Of a stretch of 21,950 bases of DNA, positions 14,479-21,950 are shown piece after piece (position 1 is the stretch's first letter; every line of letters begins with the position of its first letter). The notes beneath the pieces are model-generated. The model had not been told where the DNA came from. It did not search any database and worked only from the letters and a program-made list of their open reading frames with translations. This DNA is from DASRAJ01 sp039920305 (GTDB lineage Bacteria; Bacteroidota; Bacteroidia; Chitinophagales; UBA10324): positions 1 to 21,950 of the forward strand of contig JBDSEA010000093.1 in assembly GCA_039920305.1 (NCBI GenBank), written 5' to 3'. A program made the translations under genes and the position numbers.

Positions 14479-14486
14479 TACTTTTG
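14479..14486 (+). promoter_or_regulatory. -7 box (TACTTTTG) before gapA
   Basis: TACTTTTG is an exact TAnnTTTG match, 37 bases before the gapA ATG. A leader of about 30 bases is expected. Confidence 0.5.
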
Positions 14487-14523
14487 CCGCTCGAAAATTT
14501 CTAAACTAAAGCCTACATTATTT

Positions 14524-15537
14524 ATGTCAAGTATTAAAGTTGCCATAAACGGATTCGGACGCATCGGAAGATTGGTGTACCGGCAAATTTATCATATGGA
14601 AGGGATCGATGTTGTTGCCATTAACGATCTTACCTCCCCTAAGATGCTCGCCCATTTGCTTAAATATGATTCTGCGCAGGGAAGGTTCAATGCCCAGGTT
14701 AATGCAACTGATAGCGCAATAATTGTAGATGGAGATGAGCTAAAGATTTATGCAATGAAAAATCCGGCAGAAATACCTTGGAAACAGCACGATGTTGACG
14801 TGGTTCTTGAATGTACCGGTTTCTTTGCTGATAAAGAAAAAGCGGGTGCACACATTACGGCCGGTGCGAAGCGTGTCGTTATTTCTGCTCCGGCAACCGG
14901 GGATCTGAAAACAGTGGTATACAATGTAAATCATAATATTCTTGATGGGAGTGAAACAATTATTTCATGCGCATCATGCACTACAAATTGTCTCGCCCCC
15001 ATGGCTAAAGTCCTAAATGATTCTTTCGGGATTGTAACCGGAATCATGACCACAATTCACGCCTATACGAATGATCAGAATACCCAGGATTCTCCACATC
15101 CAAAAGATGATCTTCGCCGTGCACGTGCAGCAGCAATAAATATAGTTCCAAACAGTACCGGCGCGGCAAAGGCGATTGGCCTTGTACTTCCGGAGTTGAA
15201 AGGAAAACTTGATGGCAGTGCACAGCGGGTCCCTACCATCACCGGTTCCCTGACAGAACTAACCTGCATCCTGAATAAATCTGTTACTAAGGATGAAGTT
15301 AATGCAGCAATGAAGGCTGCTGCCACTGAATCCTTTGGCTATAATGAGGATGAGATTGTAAGCTCCGATGTAATTGGAATTAATTATGGATCCCTTTTCG
15401 ATGCAACACAAACAAAGGTGATGACTGCAGGTGATAAGCAGTTGGTGAAAACCGTTTCGTGGTATGATAATGAAATGAGCTATGTCTCTCAGCTCGTACG
15501 CACAGTAAAATATTTTGCAGGGTTGATCAGTAAATAA
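14524..15537 (+). CDS. gapA: Glyceraldehyde-3-phosphate dehydrogenase, type I
   Basis: A 337-residue glycolytic enzyme that oxidises glyceraldehyde 3-phosphate to 1,3-bisphosphoglycerate with NAD and phosphate. The Rossmann N-terminus reads VAINGFGRIGR (6-16), and D35 in AINDL points to NAD rather than NADP preference. The active site SCASCTTNCLAPMAKVL gives catalytic C152, with H179 in TTIHAYTNDQ. WYDNEMSYVSQLV near the C-terminus is the family signature. Its product is the substrate of Pgk, encoded directly downstream beyond a terminator. Start ATG 14524 has a -7 box 37 bases upstream. No anomaly in the protein. Confidence 0.98.
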   Translation: MSSIKVAINGFGRIGRLVYRQIYHMEGIDVVAINDLTSPKMLAHLLKYDSAQGRFNAQVNATDSAIIVDGDELKIYAMKNPAEIPWKQHDVDVVLECTGFFADKEKAGAHITAGAKRVVISAPATGDLKTVVYNVNHNILDGSETIISCASCTTNCLAPMAKVLNDSFGIVTGIMTTIHAYTNDQNTQDSPHPKDDLRRARAAAINIVPNSTGAAKAIGLVLPELKGKLDGSAQRVPTITGSLTELTCILNKSVTKDEVNAAMKAAATESFGYNEDEIVSSDVIGINYGSLFDATQTKVMTAGDKQLVKTVSWYDNEMSYVSQLVRTVKYFAGLISK

Positions 15538-15550
15538 AATTTTTGTTTCA

Positions 15551-15584
15551 AAATGTCTCCTGGAAATCGGGAGACATTTTTTTT
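15551..15584 (+). terminator. Intrinsic terminator between gapA and pgk
   Basis: A perfect 10-pair stem, AAATGTCTCC (15551-15560) with GGAGACATTT (15570-15579), a 9-base loop and a T-run to 15584. It starts 13 bases after the gapA stop and ends 11 bases before the pgk ATG. Confidence 0.85.
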
Positions 15585-15595
15585 AAACCCATATC

Positions 15596-16792
15596 ATGAA
15601 TTTAATATCAAAATATAATTTCAAAGATCAGAGGGCTCTCGTTCGTGTTGATTTCAATGTTCCGCTTGATAAAGAATCATTTTCAATTAAGGATGATACC
15701 CGTATCAAATCTGCTGTTCCAACCATCAGGAAAATTCTGAATGATGGCGGCGCAGTGATTTTAATGTCGCATCTGGGCAGGCCTGAAGGAAAACCTGAAG
15801 ACAAATATTCTTTATCCCATGTGCTTAAGCGAACTGCAGAATTACTTGGTTATGAGGTAAAGTTTGTGAGGGATTGCATAGGAAAGGAGGCAGAGGCTGC
15901 AGTGAAGTCATTGAAACCGAAAGAAATTTTACTCCTGGAGAATCTCCGCTTTCATTCTGAGGAAGAAAAAGGCGACAGAAATTTTGCAAAACAACTTGCC
16001 TCATTTGGCGATGTATTTGTAAATGATGCCTTTGGAACTGCACATCGCGCACATGCAAGCACGACCATTGTGGCAGATTTTTTCCCCACGGATAAAAAGA
16101 TGTTTGGCTATTTAATGTCGGCTGAAGTTGAAAACGCAGAAAATGTCCTGACGCACCATCAATCACCCTTCACAGCAATTATCGGTGGAGCAAAGGTTTC
16201 CGATAAAATTTTGATTCTTGAAAAATTGCTGGACATGGCTGATAATATTCTTATCGGTGGTGGCATGGCATATACTTTCTTCAAAGCCTTAGGCGGAAAT
16301 ATCGGGAATTCACTTTGCGAAGATGACCGGCTGGAAAACGCAAGCCAGATTCTGGAAAAGGCTGCATCAAAGAAAGTGAATATGCTTCTGCCTGTAGATT
16401 CACTCACAGCTGAATCGTTCAGTAACAATGCTAAGATCAGTGAATGCCCCAGCAATAAGATTACAACTGGTAGCATGGGTTTGGACATCGGGCCGAAGGC
16501 AATTGAGGAATTTCGAAATGTAATTTTAAAGTCCATGACCATTTTGTGGAATGGCCCGATGGGAGTATTTGAGTTTTCAAATTTTCAAAACGGCACCAGG
16601 GCAATAGCTGAAGCCGTAGCTCAAGCCACGAAAAATGGTGCATATTCATTAATCGGCGGGGGGGATTCCGTTTCAGCGATCAATAAATTCAACCTCGCTG
16701 ATAAAGTTAGTTATGTATCTACAGGTGGGGGAGCCTTGCTTGAATATTTTGAAGGAAAAGAATTACCCGGCGTTAAAGCAATTACCGGGTAG
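15596..16792 (+). CDS. pgk: Phosphoglycerate kinase
   Basis: A 398-residue cytoplasmic enzyme that transfers phosphate from 1,3-bisphosphoglycerate to ADP, the first ATP-yielding step of lower glycolysis. The signature LVRVDFNVP (15-23) and SHLGRPEGKPEDKYSL (58-73) lie in the substrate-binding N-terminal lobe. LLLENLRFHSEEEKGD and VNDAFGTAHRAHAST complete it. The nucleotide lobe has IIGGAKVSDKI, ILIGGGMAYTF, WNGPMGVFE and, near the end, GGGDSVSAINKF followed by STGGGALLEYFEGKELPG. All are standard. It starts at ATG 15596, only 11 bases after the gapA terminator, so it depends on read-through or on a promoter within gapA. A 7-pair inverted repeat (TACCCGG/CCGGGTA, 16764-16791) spans the last codons but has no T-run. 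Confidence 0.98.
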   Translation: MNLISKYNFKDQRALVRVDFNVPLDKESFSIKDDTRIKSAVPTIRKILNDGGAVILMSHLGRPEGKPEDKYSLSHVLKRTAELLGYEVKFVRDCIGKEAEAAVKSLKPKEILLLENLRFHSEEEKGDRNFAKQLASFGDVFVNDAFGTAHRAHASTTIVADFFPTDKKMFGYLMSAEVENAENVLTHHQSPFTAIIGGAKVSDKILILEKLLDMADNILIGGGMAYTFFKALGGNIGNSLCEDDRLENASQILEKAASKKVNMLLPVDSLTAESFSNNAKISECPSNKITTGSMGLDIGPKAIEEFRNVILKSMTILWNGPMGVFEFSNFQNGTRAIAEAVAQATKNGAYSLIGGGDSVSAINKFNLADKVSYVSTGGGALLEYFEGKELPGVKAITG

Positions 16793-16908
16793 TAAGTATG
16801 TATGTTCCTCTTATAATGCTGCAGGTTTAGCCTCAGGATTTATTTCAGTTTAGAGTAAGAAATTCTATTGGCTTGAATCTTGGAATTCGCTTTCGTAAAT
16901 ATTTTTTA

Positions 16909-18426
16909 ATGAAATCCATAGGGCTGTTTTTTATTATTTCTCTTCTGTTCCTGCTTGGCCTATATGGTTGGAAATGCACTTCAGCAAGCAGGATCGAAAT
17001 TGAAAAGAGTCCAGGGAATAGAATAATTTCTTCCGTTATCACCCCTGTTTCCCCCGAATCATCGTTGGATGCACAAAATGAGAATGAAAAATTATTGTCA
17101 GCAGGAACAATCAGCATTTCAACATCACATGCTGTTCCGCTTTACAAAGACATCCATTCAGCATGTACCGTGGATATATTTTTTTCGAAGAGAATGCAAA
17201 CCCGCTCTATTCTTAATGATCCATATTTTTCTTTTATTAAATCTTTCAACTTCACCTCATTGCAATACAGTGGCGGGAGTACCGCCGATCATGACCATGC
17301 AATTATAGGTGACACAAGAATAAGCGGTGGCAAAGGAGATGGGTATAATATCAGTGCTGAGGATTGTAAGGCACGCGGTGAAAATATAAGCACCGTGCTT
17401 GATGGAATTGGTAATGTGCGCTTCGGTGTTGATTTCTTCAATGAATATTGTGCGTTGCTGAACAAGCTTAATATTCCCGGTGACCTTATAGCGAACGTGC
17501 AGGGCGGAACCCTGGATGAATTGATCTGGAAAATTCAGCAATCACATGCTCACCGCGTAATTTTTGGTATGGAGCAAAACCTGCCGAGCAATGCAAGAGA
17601 TTTTCCGGACGGAAAAACATATGCACAAAAAATAGTGAAATGGATAGAGGTAATCAAACAGAAATTTCCAAACATCATCATTGTGCTTGATGCCGCACCG
17701 ATTTACCGCGCTAACCCGAAATTCTCAGCCTGGAATGATGCCATTCAAAAAATGCCGGGAGATGAGCTGAGGTTATACTTGTGGGATAAAGATGCAGTGT
17801 ACTGGCGGCCGGATCAAAATGAGAATCTAAGATCAATGAACGATGTTTTCAGTAACACATTTCCTCAATGGTTCGGAAAGGTGAAGCAAAAATTTCCGGA
17901 CAAAAAAGTTTCTGTCTGGCAGTGGGGACTAAAGCCAAAGACAGATATATTCAATACGATGGCAGCATGTATTTATATTGGTAAATTCTACAAGTTCATG
18001 ATTGATTATAATAAAGCGAATAATAATTATATAGGCTACGCATCCTTCATGTCACTTAAAAGCCTGGACCGGGGTGATGGATATACGCTCAATCATGCAT
18101 TGGCACTACAGGCATGCGGGAAACTTTTTGAGGGTAAAAAACGTGTACTTGATTTAACCATTAATGCCTTGCCGGGCATATCCGGTATAGCGTGTGATGA
18201 TCCCATGCAGTCAGCAGGAAGTTATACCATGTTATTGATCAATGAAACTTCTGCTCGATTAGCAATTCCTGAAATTAGAATTGATAATAGGGTGGTGCAG
18301 GCAAAAAAGTTTACCCAAACTTCTGTTAGTTCTGGCTCACTCACCAGTTTTGATGTTTCAATGAAGACTCAGTTGAATAATTCATTGGCTCTGCCCCCAT
18401 ATTCTATTAACATCGTTGAATTTTAG
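16909..18426 (+). CDS. Membrane-anchored protein resembling clan-A (GH51/GH79-like) glycoside hydrolases
   Basis: A 505-residue protein from ATG 16909. An upstream TTG at 16873 would put extra residues before the membrane segment and is not preferred. It opens MKSIGLFFIISLLFLLGLYGWKC, a signal anchor or, less likely, a lipoprotein signal. After a low-complexity linker, the segment LQYSGGSTADHDHA (about 118-131) resembles the RFPGG-T-A start of GH51-type barrels. FFNEYCALLNKLNIPGDLIANVQ and VIFGMEQNLP (E222) followed by YAQKIVKWIEVIKQKFP fit a TIM barrel with the acid/base Glu. A C-terminal beta domain ends LPPYSINIVEF, like the LPPYSVTVLEL ends of such enzymes. The expected nucleophile position reads VSVWQWGLK, with Gln instead of Glu. 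The fold assignment is from pattern memory and moderately uncertain; the substrate is unknown. It lies between pgk and an RDD gene with no clear operon link. Confidence 0.5.
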   Translation: MKSIGLFFIISLLFLLGLYGWKCTSASRIEIEKSPGNRIISSVITPVSPESSLDAQNENEKLLSAGTISISTSHAVPLYKDIHSACTVDIFFSKRMQTRSILNDPYFSFIKSFNFTSLQYSGGSTADHDHAIIGDTRISGGKGDGYNISAEDCKARGENISTVLDGIGNVRFGVDFFNEYCALLNKLNIPGDLIANVQGGTLDELIWKIQQSHAHRVIFGMEQNLPSNARDFPDGKTYAQKIVKWIEVIKQKFPNIIIVLDAAPIYRANPKFSAWNDAIQKMPGDELRLYLWDKDAVYWRPDQNENLRSMNDVFSNTFPQWFGKVKQKFPDKKVSVWQWGLKPKTDIFNTMAACIYIGKFYKFMIDYNKANNNYIGYASFMSLKSLDRGDGYTLNHALALQACGKLFEGKKRVLDLTINALPGISGIACDDPMQSAGSYTMLLINETSARLAIPEIRIDNRVVQAKKFTQTSVSSGSLTSFDVSMKTQLNNSLALPPYSINIVEF

Positions 18427-18498
18427 TAAATCATCTGAACTGAATTTTCATTTTTGATTCCCAATAAACAATATGAATTTTGAAGAAAGAATCCAGAC

Positions 18499-19023
18499 AT
18501 GATTTCCAATCATCCGCAGCCCGATCCTATTGACGAGTTGCTTGAAAAAATTTCAAGGGAAACGGTTCGTGAAGAAATACCAGCTCTAGCAAGCTTTCTA
18601 CAGCGTGTGATCTCACGTATTATTGATACGGCGATTGTTTTTGCCATCGCCTATGTTGTGGAGTTTTTTTTTATTCAGTATGTCAGGAGTGATAATACAT
18701 ATAATGTCGCATTTATTGTGTCCAGTATTGAACAGGCAATGCCTGCATTTGCACTAATGATTTGGGTGCTTATTTATTCTCCGGTTTTGGAAAGCACCGG
18801 TGGAACAGCAGGTAAGCGGCTGATGCGCATTCAATTGGTTGATTTAAATACCCGTTCAAATCCCCAGTTCAGGATGTGTATGGCAAGAAGCTGGATTTAT
18901 ATGATTTTCATTGTACTTGCCGGTATTCCTGCAATTCTTAGCTGTCTTGCTTTTTTTGTTTCTGATTTTCATCAGACCTGGCATGATAAGCTTACCGGCA
19001 TGATTTGCATAAAGAAAAACTGA
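18499..19023 (+). CDS. RDD-family membrane protein
   Basis: A 174-residue inner-membrane protein. A soluble N-terminus of about 30 residues precedes the RDD domain. The domain-defining Arg and Asp occur in FLQRVISRIIDTAIVFAIAY, which is also the first membrane helix. A second helix is AFALMIWVLIYSPVL, followed by the conserved loop ESTGGTAGKRLMRIQLVDL. A third is IYMIFIVLAGIPAILSCLAFFV, ending in the typical FHQTWHDKLTGMICI. RDD proteins are mostly uncharacterised; some are linked to ion or proton exchange, but nothing here points to a substrate. It begins 72 bases after the glycosidase-like gene and stops 70 bases before korA, which has its own promoter box. Confidence 0.88.
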   Translation: MISNHPQPDPIDELLEKISRETVREEIPALASFLQRVISRIIDTAIVFAIAYVVEFFFIQYVRSDNTYNVAFIVSSIEQAMPAFALMIWVLIYSPVLESTGGTAGKRLMRIQLVDLNTRSNPQFRMCMARSWIYMIFIVLAGIPAILSCLAFFVSDFHQTWHDKLTGMICIKKN

Positions 19024-19068
19024 ATGGATATAATTGAATATTTGAGAATCACTTTCCTTTTTCCATCT

Positions 19069-19076
19069 TAAATTTG
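19069..19076 (+). promoter_or_regulatory. -7 box (TAAATTTG) before korA
   Basis: TAAATTTG matches TAnnTTTG and ends 17 bases before the korA ATG. A TTTG at 19041-19044 is 24 bases upstream, slightly far for a -33 element. Confidence 0.5.
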
Positions 19077-19093
19077 CATGTAGCACACACTTT

Positions 19094-20935
19094 ATGAGCA
19101 ACAGAACCATTGAAACCCTGGAGGAAGTAGTTATCAAATTTGCCGGAGATTCCGGTGACGGGATGCAATTAACCGGCGGGCAATTCACAAATACAGCAGC
19201 CTTGATTGGAAATGACCTGGGGACATTTCCTGATTTTCCGGCTGAAATACGTGCACCGCAGGGGACACTTGCGGGAGTGAGCGGTTTTCAATTGAATTTC
19301 GGTAGCAAGGAAATATATACACCCGGCGACCGCAGTGACGTGCTTGTTGCAATGAATGCAGCAGCCCTTAAAATAAATCTAAGCAATTTGAAGCGTGGCG
19401 GCACTATCATTGTAAATACGGCTGGATTCGATGCTAAAAATCTGAAGCTTGCTAATTATGACAAGAGCCCGCTCGATGATGGAACGGTTGACAATTACCA
19501 GGTAGTTAAGATTGATGTAACCAAGCTCACCAGGGAGTCAACAACCGATATCCAGCTGGGGATGAAGGAAAAAGACCGCTGCAAGAATATGTTTGTTCTT
19601 GGCTTTCTTTATTGGATGTTTGACAGGCCCATGGAGCATACACTGAACATGCTTCAAAGCAAGTTTGCTAAAAATCCTGATGTAATGGAGGCAAACATCC
19701 GCGTGCTAAAAGCAGGTTACAATTATGGTGATACTACAGAAACCTTCACCACGCGCTATAAAGTTGAAAAGGCGAAGATGGAGCCTGGAGAGTATCGTAA
19801 TATCATGGGCAACCAGGCACTTGCAATGGGATTGGTTGCTGCTTCACAAAAATCAAAACTTCCGCTATACCTTGGCTCATATCCCATCACTCCAGCATCA
19901 GATATTTTACATGAATTAGCAAAGTATAAAAATTTTGGTGTAAGAACATTCCAGGCGGAAGATGAGATTTCTGCCATCTGCTCAGCCATCGGCGCTGCCT
20001 TTGGTGGCTCTATCGGAGTAACTACAACTTCTGGTCCCGGCATGGCATTAAAAGCAGAGGCCATGGGATTAGCAGTGATGCTGGAAATTCCGCTTATCAT
20101 ATGTAACATTCAGCGGGGCGGTCCATCAACCGGTCTCCCAACCAAGACAGAGCAGGCGGATTTGATGCAGGCGCTACATGGAAGAAACGGTGAATGTCCT
20201 ATGCCGGTGATATCGGCTAAAACACCGTCTGATTGTTTCGATGCGGTGTATGAGGCCTGCAGAATTTCGTTACAGCACATGACTCCGGTTATTTTCCTGA
20301 GCGATGGATATATTGCCAATGGAGCAGAACCCTGGAAATTTCCCAATGCAGATGATTTGCAGGAAATTAAGGTTGGATTTGCTCAGCCGATGGAAGATGG
20401 AAATAAATTTCAGCCGTATGCGCGTGATGAAAAGTTAGCCCGGCCCTGGGCCATACCCGGTACAAAGGGTCTCGAGCATCGTATCGGTGGAATTGAAAAA
20501 GAAAACATAACCGGTAATATTTCTTATGAGCCCGAGAATCATGAATTCATGGTTAAGCTGCGTGAAGAAAAAGTGGAGCGGATCGCGGATTACATTCCTA
20601 TGCAAACAGTTGAAGGACCTGATAAGGGTGAATTACTCGTACTCGGATGGGGTGGTACATACGGCGCTATTAAAGTTGCTGTAATAGAATTGCAGAAAGA
20701 AGGATACAAGGTCGCGCATGCTCATCTTCGTCACTTGCGGCCATTTCCGAAAAATCTCGGAGAGATTCTTCATAACTATGATAAGATACTGGTACCGGAA
20801 ATAAATAATGGTCAGTTAGTTAAGGTGATTCGTGATAAGTACATGCTTCCTGCAATGCCCTATAATAAAATTCAGGGAGTGCCATTTATGAAAGCAGAGC
20901 TGGTGGAGAAGATGAAAGAGATTTTGGGACAATAA
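19094..20935 (+). CDS. korA: 2-oxoglutarate (2-oxoacid):ferredoxin oxidoreductase, fused gamma-alpha subunit
   Basis: A 613-residue subunit of an enzyme that converts a 2-oxoacid and CoA to acyl-CoA and CO2, reducing ferredoxin; 2-oxoglutarate to succinyl-CoA is the likely reaction in this phylum. The N-terminal gamma domain (about 10-190) reads IKFAGDSGDGMQLTGGQF and FPDFPAEIRAPQGTLAGVS. The alpha (pyrimidine-binding) domain follows from about 230 with GSYPITPASDILHELA, FQAEDEISAICSAIGAA, TTSGPGMALKAEAMGLA and IQRGGPSTGLPTKTEQADL, all family signatures. A C-terminal transketolase-like domain contains LVLGWGGTYGAIK and AHLRHLRPFP. TPP and the iron-sulfur cluster are carried by KorB, encoded next. 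Start ATG 19094 lies 17 bases after a -7 box. The gap to korB, 219 bases, is unusually long for a two-subunit enzyme and contains apparent gene debris. Confidence 0.95.
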   Translation: MSNRTIETLEEVVIKFAGDSGDGMQLTGGQFTNTAALIGNDLGTFPDFPAEIRAPQGTLAGVSGFQLNFGSKEIYTPGDRSDVLVAMNAAALKINLSNLKRGGTIIVNTAGFDAKNLKLANYDKSPLDDGTVDNYQVVKIDVTKLTRESTTDIQLGMKEKDRCKNMFVLGFLYWMFDRPMEHTLNMLQSKFAKNPDVMEANIRVLKAGYNYGDTTETFTTRYKVEKAKMEPGEYRNIMGNQALAMGLVAASQKSKLPLYLGSYPITPASDILHELAKYKNFGVRTFQAEDEISAICSAIGAAFGGSIGVTTTSGPGMALKAEAMGLAVMLEIPLIICNIQRGGPSTGLPTKTEQADLMQALHGRNGECPMPVISAKTPSDCFDAVYEACRISLQHMTPVIFLSDGYIANGAEPWKFPNADDLQEIKVGFAQPMEDGNKFQPYARDEKLARPWAIPGTKGLEHRIGGIEKENITGNISYEPENHEFMVKLREEKVERIADYIPMQTVEGPDKGELLVLGWGGTYGAIKVAVIELQKEGYKVAHAHLRHLRPFPKNLGEILHNYDKILVPEINNGQLVKVIRDKYMLPAMPYNKIQGVPFMKAELVEKMKEILGQ

Positions 20936-20960
20936 AGAAGTGAAAGAGCCATCTTAAAGT

Positions 20961-21125
20961 ATGAATTCAAATGCTTGTGTAATAATTGAAAGAGACAATA
21001 ATGACTATTTTGCCTTTTGTATTTGAGCTTGAGGATTGTCATTTGCAGAGGGTTCCTTTTCATGGTAACAAATCACTACATCCTCAGATTGTGATGCAGG
21101 TATAGCGCGGTTAATGGAACTAAAT
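20961..21125 (+). pseudogene. Probable decayed hicB-hicA toxin-antitoxin remnant between korA and korB
   Basis: Three short pieces in two or more frames read like HicB then HicA. From ATG 20961: NACVIIERDNNDYFAFC, then TGA at 21024-21026. In another frame from 21022: FELEDCHLQ. Together they resemble the HicB N-terminal motif (VIIEKD-x-x-x-YYAFxPEL-x-GCHTQGD). The same frame continues RVPFHGNKSLHPQI (21049-21090), which matches the HicA C-terminal motif (VPxHGNKxLxxGxxxxI). A further shift gives DAGIARLMEL (21093-21122), like the RDAGI ending of HicA. The middle of both genes is missing, so this looks like a cassette with an internal deletion and frameshifts. It is not expected to make a working toxin or antitoxin. 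The identification is from motif memory on short segments. Confidence 0.5.
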
Positions 21126-21154
21126 AGAAATAATCAAAATAACAGAAACAGGAA

Positions 21155-21950
21155 ATGGATGACACACTAATAGCATCACCAACCCCGGAAATAAAATTAA
21201 CCGCTAAGGATTTTCAAACTGACCAGGATGTGCGCTGGTGTCCGGGTTGTGGTGATTATTCTATCCTGAAGCAGGTGCACACCATTCTCCCGCAGCTTGG
21301 ATTGAAAAGAGAGGATATTGTTTTCATCAGCGGTATCGGCTGCTCATCGCGCTTTCCATATTATACAGAAACATTTGGAATGCATTCTATTCATGGGAGA
21401 GCAACAGCTGTGGCCAGCGGGCTGAAGGCAACACGACCAGAGCTCAGTGTATGGATTGTAACAGGTGACGGCGATGCGCTTTCAATCGGTGGAAACCATT
21501 TCATTCATTTATTGCGCAGGAATTTTGACGTTAATATTCTTCTGTTCAACAATGAGATCTATGGATTAACAAAGGGTCAGTATTCTCCCACATCTCCTGA
21601 AGGGAAAGTGGCGAAGTCAACCCCCTATGGTTCTGTTGATCACCCTTTCAATCCGATTGCTTTAGCACTTGGTGCCGATGCAACTTTCGTGGCACGCTCG
21701 ATGGATCGAGATCCCGCTCATTTGCAGAACATGCTGCTTCGCACGCACAAGCACAAGGGTTCGTCATTTCTTGAGATATATCAGAACTGTAACATTTATA
21801 ATGACGGGGCCTTTGAAATTTTCACTGAGAAATCAACCAAAAAAACTAATGACATATTCATGGTTCATGGCCAGCCGCTTGTCTTTGGTGAAACAGAGGA
21901 AAAAGGAATTCGTCTCGATGGATTTACACCCCAGGTAGTAAATTTTAGTG
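21155..21950 (+). CDS. korB: 2-oxoglutarate (2-oxoacid):ferredoxin oxidoreductase, beta subunit, cut by the right edge
   Basis: Open from ATG 21155 to the window end (265 codons visible; the family usually has about 340). The beta subunit binds thiamine diphosphate and a 4Fe-4S cluster and works with KorA. The cluster ligands are visible: C29 and C32 in RWCPGCGDY, C63 in SGIGCSSRFP, and a fourth Cys in IYQNCNIYND. The TPP motif begins GDGDALSIGGNHFIH at 104 and ends NILLFNNEIYGLTKGQYSPTSP, typical of the family. GRATAVASGLKA is a further signature. It lies 219 bases after korA; a near-miss box TATTTTG at about 21006-21012 might give it a separate promoter, but co-transcription with korA is equally likely. 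The C-terminus is outside the window. Confidence 0.95.
   Translation, partial: MDDTLIASPTPEIKLTAKDFQTDQDVRWCPGCGDYSILKQVHTILPQLGLKREDIVFISGIGCSSRFPYYTETFGMHSIHGRATAVASGLKATRPELSVWIVTGDGDALSIGGNHFIHLLRRNFDVNILLFNNEIYGLTKGQYSPTSPEGKVAKSTPYGSVDHPFNPIALALGADATFVARSMDRDPAHLQNMLLRTHKHKGSSFLEIYQNCNIYNDGAFEIFTEKSTKKTNDIFMVHGQPLVFGETEEKGIRLDGFTPQVVNFS

Noticed and set aside
16764..16791. Inverted repeat TACCCGG/CCGGGTA at the pgk 3' end as a terminator
   Set aside because: A 14-base loop and no following T-run; it lies within the last codons and the stop.

Overview
The window comes from a member of the Bacteroidota, most likely a Chitinophagales or Sphingobacteriia-type lineage. This rests on the gene order, on several start regions preceded by the Bacteroidota -7 box TAnnTTTG with no clear Shine-Dalgarno sequence, on a fused alpha/gamma 2-oxoacid:ferredoxin oxidoreductase subunit, and on the form of the ClpP, trigger factor and Rel proteins. 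Most of the window is housekeeping chromosome. I see no integrase, transposase, phage gene or CRISPR array.

Region 1 (1-8727) lies entirely on the minus strand. In transcription order it holds a bifunctional Rel/SpoT (p)ppGpp enzyme, a small lipoprotein gene broken by a frameshift, a long FG-GAP/VCBS-ASPIC surface protein, a Fur-family metalloregulator, a STAS protein, adenylosuccinate synthetase (purA), a Lys-rich histone H1-like protein with an acidic tail, and the N-terminal two-fifths or so of PabB, which runs off the left edge. Rel and PurA are both tied to the purine nucleotide pool. PabB feeds folate synthesis, which purine synthesis needs. A strong intrinsic terminator lies inside the first codons of pabB.

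Region 2 (8728-14500) begins with a divergent promoter region and an orphan NarL/LuxR response regulator. Then come tRNA-Leu(UAG), the proteostasis run tig-clpP-clpX, a secreted cupin, tRNA-Glu(UUC), and a GIY-YIG nuclease-like gene cut short by an in-frame stop. A GC-rich REP-like palindrome closes the region.

Region 3 (14501-21950) is central carbon metabolism. It has gapA and pgk separated by an intrinsic terminator, a membrane-anchored protein resembling clan-A glycoside hydrolases, an RDD membrane protein, and korA and korB (korB runs off the right edge). The korA-korB gap is unusually long. It appears to hold a decayed hicB-hicA toxin-antitoxin remnant, which is the least expected content of the window.

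No wholly new multi-gene system is evident. The points most worth following are the terminator inside pabB, the hicBA scar between korA and korB, the two broken small genes, the glycosidase-like protein that seems to lack its nucleophile, and the STAS protein without its phospho-acceptor serine.
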